From assembly GCA_046080565.1 (NCBI GenBank), contig JBJTUF010000168.1, forward strand, positions 1 to 6,593: a stretch of DNA of 6,593 nt, written 5' to 3'. A program made the translations under genes and the position numbers. The stretch is from Cuspidothrix sp046080565. Lineage in GTDB: Bacteria; Cyanobacteriota; Cyanobacteriia; Cyanobacteriales; Nostocaceae. Of this stretch, positions 4,161-6,593 are shown one piece after another. The notes under the pieces were generated by a model. The model was not told the DNA's origin, ran no database searches, and was given only the letters and a program-made list of their open reading frames with translations. Position 1 is the stretch's first letter. Each line of letters starts with the position of its first letter.

Positions 4161-6464
4161 ATGGAATTAGAACAACCTAAACAAGAGCTAGAAGTAAAAG
4201 CAGATGAACATACAGAGGAACTGCTTAACCTCTCTAACCGCTTAAAACTAGCAGTTAAATCGGGGCAAATGGGGATTTGGAATTGGGATATAGTCAATGA
4301 TCGCATAATTTGGGATGATCGGATGTGTGAACTCTATGGAGTCAACCCATCAGAATTTACAGATGGAATTGAGATTTGGCAAATGTCCTTACATCCTGAT
4401 GATGCAGCACCAATAAAGGAAGCATTACAGGAAGCAATTAGGGGTGAAAGAGATTTTGATCCTGAATTTAGAATACTCTTACCAGATGGTAAAGTCCGCA
4501 TAATTAAAGCTTACTCGATGATTCAAGGCAATTCCCAAGGGGAAGCAGAAATAATGATCGGGGTTAACATTGATATTACGGAAGACAAACAATCAGAACA
4601 AAAAATTAAGCAACAAGCTCAAAGAGAACGTTTACTGCGTTTGACTACCGAACGCATTCGTCAATCTCTAGATTTAACAACTATTTTTAATACTGCTGCT
4701 GAAGAAATTAGACAATTAATCAATGCAGATCGGGTAGGAATTTTTAAATTTGATCCTGATAGTAATTATAATGATGGTGAATTTGTCTCTGAATCTGTAG
4801 TTGCTGAGTTTGAATCTGCCCTAGAAACTAAAATTCATGATCATTCCTTTGGGGAACAATATGCAGCTTACTATCAACAAGGGAGAATGCAAGTAGTACC
4901 TGATATTGAAAATGCTGGACTTACAGACTGTCATCGTCAAGTTTTGGCACAATTTCAAATCAAGGCCAATTTAGTAGCACCGTTATTACAAGGACAACAT
5001 TTATGGGGTTTGCTGTATATTCATCAATGTTCTAAAACTCGTCAATGGCAAGATTTTGAAATTGAATTAGTACAACAACTAGCTGAACAATTAGCACTGG
5101 CTATTCAACAATCTAGTTTATACGAGCAAGTACAGTCAGAATTGATAATTAGAAAACAAGCTGAACAAGAACTTTCTCTACAATTACAAAGACAAAAAAC
5201 CATTCAAGAAATTACCCAACAAATTCGCTCTAGCCTAGATTTAAATCAGATTCTCGCCACTGTCACCAAAAAATTGCAAGAATTAATGCAAGCTGATCGG
5301 GTAATTGTTTTCCGGTTATTTCCTGATGGCAAAAGTCAAATTGTCGAAGAATGGGTTACTAATGGTTACGTAGCTTTGAAAGATCGTCATTGGGAAGATG
5401 AAACTTGGTCGCCAGAAATATTAGAATGTTATTGGCAAGGAAAACCGCGCATTGTTCCTGATGTGATGAACGATATTTGGACAGATTGCCTAGTAGAATA
5501 TTCCTTAGAAGGAAATATCAAATCTAAAATTGTCGCTCCTATTTTGCAGGAACTAGGAGAAAAGGAAATAGGACGTTGGATAAATCATCCTCATAATAAA
5601 TTATGGGGGATTGTAGTTGTTCATGCTTGCAGTACAAAACGTGTTTGGGAAGAAACAGAAGCCCAATTATTGCAACAAATAGCCAATCAATTAGCTATTG
5701 CTATTCAACAAGCGGATCTATTTTATCAATTACAAACAGCCCTAGAAAAACAAAAAGAAATTAGCCAAATGCGATCGCGTTTCATTAGCATGGCATCCCA
5801 TGAATTTCGCACACCTTTAGCCATTATTTCCTCATCTACAGGTATTTTACAAAATTTTAGCGATCGCCTCACTTCAGAAAAAAAAGAGGAACACCTAAAG
5901 ACTATCCAAAAAACTATCAAATATACAGTTCAACTTCTGGATGATGTGCTAATGATCAACCGTGCAGAATCTGAAAAAATGGAATTTAAACCCGAAAAAA
6001 AAGATATTATTGCCTTCTGTCATAACATCTACAAAGAAATATCATCTACTACCACTAGCCATAAAATCGAGTTATCTCTCAACTCAACTCAGCCATTATT
6101 AAATAATAGTTTGGTAGTGCCATTTGATCCCAAACTGCTCCGGCAAATTTTGACAGATCTTCTGAGTAATGGTATCAAATATTCTCCTGAAAATACTGTA
6201 GTTAATTTTAGTTTGACCATCGAAAATCACCAGATAATCTTTAAAATTCAAGATGGTGGTATTGGCATTCCTGAGAAAGATAAAGAAAATTTATTTTCAT
6301 CTTTTTATCGAGCTTCTAATGTTGGTAATATTTCTGGTACTGGTTTAGGTCTAGTCATAGTTAAAAAATGCGTCGATCTCCATCAAGGAAAAATTACATT
6401 ACATAGTCAAGAAAAACAAGGAACAACATTTACAGTGACTATTCCGATATGTAACCAGGGTTAG
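4161..6464 (+). CDS. Sensor histidine kinase, PAS-GAF-GAF-HisKA-HATPase_c; possible bilin-binding photosensor
   Basis: A complete 767-residue soluble kinase with no membrane segment. Order: coiled coil (1-30); PAS_3-type PAS (about 30-140); helical linker (140-160); GAF1 (about 165-315); coiled coil (320-350); GAF2 (about 355-515); coiled coil (515-540); HisKA with phospho-acceptor H547 in SHEFRTP; HATPase_c with N670 (DLLSNGIKYSP), D698 in DGGIGIP, FYRA at 715-718, and GTGLGL at 726-731. All catalytic boxes are intact, so it should autophosphorylate H547 and pass phosphate to a response regulator, none of which is in the window. GAF1 has cyanobacteriochrome-like features: D227-H-S-F230, C257-H258, LWGLL. 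GAF2 has C443-Leu in the matching place. ATG 4161 is the first start after an in-frame TAA at 4146, but no good ribosome site precedes it, and the N-terminus resembles an internal linker, so a truncated front is possible. The histidine-kinase call is firm; the ligand is inferred. Confidence 0.95.
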   Translation: MELEQPKQELEVKADEHTEELLNLSNRLKLAVKSGQMGIWNWDIVNDRIIWDDRMCELYGVNPSEFTDGIEIWQMSLHPDDAAPIKEALQEAIRGERDFDPEFRILLPDGKVRIIKAYSMIQGNSQGEAEIMIGVNIDITEDKQSEQKIKQQAQRERLLRLTTERIRQSLDLTTIFNTAAEEIRQLINADRVGIFKFDPDSNYNDGEFVSESVVAEFESALETKIHDHSFGEQYAAYYQQGRMQVVPDIENAGLTDCHRQVLAQFQIKANLVAPLLQGQHLWGLLYIHQCSKTRQWQDFEIELVQQLAEQLALAIQQSSLYEQVQSELIIRKQAEQELSLQLQRQKTIQEITQQIRSSLDLNQILATVTKKLQELMQADRVIVFRLFPDGKSQIVEEWVTNGYVALKDRHWEDETWSPEILECYWQGKPRIVPDVMNDIWTDCLVEYSLEGNIKSKIVAPILQELGEKEIGRWINHPHNKLWGIVVVHACSTKRVWEETEAQLLQQIANQLAIAIQQADLFYQLQTALEKQKEISQMRSRFISMASHEFRTPLAIISSSTGILQNFSDRLTSEKKEEHLKTIQKTIKYTVQLLDDVLMINRAESEKMEFKPEKKDIIAFCHNIYKEISSTTTSHKIELSLNSTQPLLNNSLVVPFDPKLLRQILTDLLSNGIKYSPENTVVNFSLTIENHQIIFKIQDGGIGIPEKDKENLFSSFYRASNVGNISGTGLGLVIVKKCVDLHQGKITLHSQEKQGTTFTVTIPICNQG
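5771..5778. repeat. HIP1 octamer GCGATCGC
   Basis: HIP1 copy in the kinase gene, just upstream of the phospho-acceptor His codon. Confidence 0.85.
5860..5867. repeat. HIP1 octamer GCGATCGC
   Basis: Second HIP1 copy within 100 bp, in the HisKA-coding part of the kinase gene. Confidence 0.85.
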
Positions 6465-6593
6465 CGCATCTCAAACCCTATTGACAAGGGGATTTATTAG
6501 ATATGTGGGAGGATGTTCAAGTGACACAACTCAAGGTAGCTTAAGAGAGAACCCATTTAGCCGCTGTATCTAAGTAATGTCAACAGGATTTAA
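6465..6593. other. Tail after the kinase, no assignable gene
   Basis: No clear gene or strong terminator. CCCT-N7-AGGG (about 6476-6490) is a weak hairpin followed by a T-poor stretch. A plus-strand frame ending at TAA 6571-6573 reads YVGGCSSDTTQGSLREN and may be a fragment of a decayed gene, but it has no proper start and I cannot assign it. Confidence 0.35.

Noticed and set aside
4100..4306. Minus-strand open frame of 68 codons
   Set aside because: Antisense to the kinase start; serine-rich shadow.
5726..5920. Minus-strand open frame of 64 codons
   Set aside because: Antisense to the HisKA-coding region of the kinase.
6481..6510. TTGACA -35 box after the kinase
   Set aside because: No convincing -10 box at 16-18 bp on the plus strand; the minus-strand TTGACA near 6580 likewise lacks a good partner.

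Overview
The window comes from a cyanobacterium, most likely a filamentous, heterocyst-forming type (Nostoc/Anabaena/Dolichospermum-like). The evidence is a chlorophyll-biosynthesis gene of cyanobacterial type (chlH), three copies of the cyanobacterial HIP1 octamer GCGATCGC, several interspersed repeats typical of these genomes, a Uma2-family gene, and a multidomain PAS-GAF-GAF histidine kinase. The genus is an inference.

Layout, left to right. (1) 1-2250, minus strand: the N-terminal 750 codons of chlH, the large porphyrin-binding subunit of magnesium chelatase; its 3' end lies beyond the left edge. (2) 2251-2715: a divergent intergenic region with the chlH leader (good Shine-Dalgarno, three potential hairpins, a weak promoter candidate, a 17-bp palindrome placed like an operator) and a cyanobacterial 'CACGAAGGACACGAAG / CGCAGAGGACGCAGAGG' repeat. 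(3) 2716-3291, plus strand: a complete Uma2/DUF820 PD-(D/E)XK nuclease-like protein. (4) 3292-4160: about 870 bp of AT-rich sequence with no convincing intact gene. It holds pieces of known cyanobacterial repeats, small perfect inverted repeats, two minus-strand stretches that read like decayed protein-coding fragments, and a 15-bp exact direct repeat at its two ends. (5) 4161-6464, plus strand: a 767-residue soluble sensor histidine kinase (PAS, two GAF domains, HisKA, HATPase_c). (6) 6465-6593: a short tail with no assignable gene.

The three genes do not look like one operon. chlH is divergent from the other two, and Uma2 and the kinase are separated by repeat-rich DNA. ChlH works with ChlI and ChlD, which are not here. 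The kinase has no response regulator in the window and is probably an orphan. The most interesting signal is its first GAF domain, which carries a Cys-His motif and surrounding residues like those of bilin-binding cyanobacteriochrome GAF domains, so it may be a photosensor. I found no clearly new multi-gene system.
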